From VXPQ01 sp964608315 (GTDB lineage Bacteria; Bacteroidota; Rhodothermia; Rhodothermales; VXPQ01): a stretch of 64,000 nt of DNA. Position numbers and translations under genes: made by a program. This document shows positions 62,831-64,000 of this stretch, in pieces. The stretch is taken from the NCBI GenBank assembly GCA_964608315.1, contig CAZSNF010000012.1:1-64000 (forward strand), given 5' to 3'. Below the pieces are notes generated by a model. The model ran no database searches and was not told the origin of the DNA. It was given only the letters and a program-made list of their open reading frames with translations. How positions within the stretch are numbered: position 1 is the stretch's first letter; each line of letters opens with the position of its first letter.

Positions 62831-64000
62831 TTACGGTTTGCCGAGTCGCTTGAACATTTCTTTCTTGTATGCCTCGACGCCGGGCTGGTTGAAAGGGTTT
62901 ACGCCAAGCAGGTACCCGGAGACGGCGACCGCGTGTTCGAAAAAGTAGATGGCCTCGCCAAGACATTTTGGAGAGATTTTTTCCAACCATAACGTAAGGT
63001 TGGGTACGCCGCCGTCTGCGTGCGCCTTCGTCGTGCCCTCCCAGGCGGCTCGGTTGATGGTTGGCAAGGACCGTCCGGCCAGGTAGCCAAGGCCGTCCAG
63101 GTCCCCCGAACCGAAGACAGGTTCTTCCGGGACGGACAGCGCATGGCCTGCTCTCTCGACCATCAGGAATGTTTCCATCAGGGATCGTTGGCCCTCCTGA
63201 ACGTACTGCCCGATGGAATGTAAATCCGTAGAGTATTGCGCGACGAACGGAAACAGACCCGTCCCGTTTTTGCCTTCGCTTTCCCCAAAGAGTTGTTGCC
63301 ACCAGCGCCCGAAGCCGTATAATGCGGGCTCGAATACGGAAAACAGGTCGATGGACAAGCCTTGGCGCAGCAGGACGGACCGAATGGCTGCGTACGACAA
63401 GGCAGGGTTGTCGTTTGGGGACGCCAACTGGACCAGGGCGGAGGCGGCTCCCTGGAAAAGTTCGCGGATGTCGACGCCTGCCGCGGCGATGGGCAGCAAA
63501 CCAACGGGAGTCAGTACGGAAAAACGCCCCCCCACATTTTCCGGGATGACATATTTTTTATACCCGCGGGTTGCGCGCAAGGTATTGAGCGCGCCCTTTT
63601 TCGGGTCGGTCGTGACAATAATGCGCTCGTTTGCGTCGTCGAAATTTTTTTCGAGATATTGTCGAATGCAGCGAAACGCAATGGCGGGCTCCAGCGTGCG
63701 CCCGCTTTTGGAGATGACATTGACGAAAACGGATTTGCCCTGCGCATATTCGAGGAGATCGTGCAGATAAGCGCTGCTCATGTGATGCCCCGCGAAAAAG
63801 ATTTCGGGCGTCTCCGCACGGCCCCGAAAGGTTGGAGACAGCGCTTGTATCACGGCTTCTGCGCCGAGATACGACCCCCCGATGCCTATGCAAATCAGCA
63901 TATCGGCTTCGTTTCGGATGTGTCGGGCGGTTTCTGCAATGTCGTCCAGCAATGCGTAATCCGGGTGTGTCAAAAGGTCTCGCCACCCCGTGGCGTCGCC
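62831..64000 (-). CDS. pgi: Glucose-6-phosphate isomerase, 5' end outside window
   Basis: The visible 389 residues are the C-terminal part of Pgi, which interconverts glucose 6-phosphate and fructose 6-phosphate. The frame is open to the window edge and begins GDATGWRDLLTHPDYALLDD, so the TTG at 63973 is internal, not the start. Signature motifs: ICIGIGGSYLGAEAVIQAL (SIS domain), VNVISKSGRTLEPAIAFR and the C-terminal VNPFNQPGVEAYKKEMF with its catalytic Lys. The length and PGI signature variant resemble the shorter bacterial enzymes. Confidence 0.95.
   Translation of the reverse strand, partial: GDATGWRDLLTHPDYALLDDIAETARHIRNEADMLICIGIGGSYLGAEAVIQALSPTFRGRAETPEIFFAGHHMSSAYLHDLLEYAQGKSVFVNVISKSGRTLEPAIAFRCIRQYLEKNFDDANERIIVTTDPKKGALNTLRATRGYKKYVIPENVGGRFSVLTPVGLLPIAAAGVDIRELFQGAASALVQLASPNDNPALSYAAIRSVLLRQGLSIDLFSVFEPALYGFGRWWQQLFGESEGKNGTGLFPFVAQYSTDLHSIGQYVQEGQRSLMETFLMVERAGHALSVPEEPVFGSGDLDGLGYLAGRSLPTINRAAWEGTTKAHADGGVPNLTLWLEKISPKCLGEAIYFFEHAVAVSGYLLGVNPFNQPGVEAYKKEMFKRLGKP

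Overview
The window reads as a chromosomal segment close to the replication origin of a moderately GC-rich bacterium of the Bacteroidota/Rhodothermota group. Evidence for the lineage: a DUF4295 gene next to rpmG and rpmB, a Bacteroidota-type omega subunit, a phosphosulfolactate-synthase homologue, and dnaA, dnaN, recF, rnpA-rpmH, yidC, mnmE, mnmG and rsmG within one 60 kb stretch. The two clearest promoters have ordinary -35/-10 hexamers with 17-bp spacing. A 100-base N run at 31131-31230 shows this is an assembled scaffold.

Layout. 1-4.2 kb: MaoC-type hydratase, recF and murQ, with two perfect parS palindromes (1219-1236, 4160-4177) and several interspersed repeats. 4.2-14.1 kb: accessory-looking segment with AT-rich patches, an AAA ATPase, small membrane proteins, a collagen-like lipoprotein behind a poly-G promoter, a TPR protein, a LOG protein and a type III restriction-modification pair. 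14.2-24.5 kb: mfd, then rsmG, mnmG, mnmE, yidC, rnpA and rpmH on the minus strand. 24.6-30.7 kb: two tRNAs and a five-gene signalling operon (STAS, response regulator/PP2C, RsbW-like kinase, periplasmic binding protein, sensor histidine kinase). 30.7-37.3 kb: DEAD-box helicase and the fatty-acid/phospholipid operon yceD-rpmF-plsX-fabH-fabD-fabG. 37.7-51.3 kb: dnaA, dnaN, then a long plus-strand housekeeping run (rplM, rpsI, rpsB, tsf, pyrH, frr, yicC, gmk, rpoZ, coaBC, udg, dnaB). 51.4-59.3 kb: SMP-30 lipoprotein, three tRNAs, DUF4295-rpmG-rpmB, a PSL synthase homologue, a LolC/E-type permease, a lipoprotein, ychF and nusB. 59.8-64 kb: comEC, a DnaA-box-rich origin candidate, and pgi, which runs off the end.

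The most unusual content is (i) an interspersed intergenic element of about 260 bp with terminal inverted repeats and nested stems that covary between copies, whose ends repeatedly meet or supply stop codons; (ii) the partner-switching operon wired to a TorT/TorS-like receptor pair; (iii) a 13-G tract between the -35 and -10 boxes of a collagen-like lipoprotein gene; (iv) a DnaA with no recognisable domain I beside two candidate origin regions; and (v) a family-4-like uracil-DNA glycosylase lacking the usual Fe-S cysteines.
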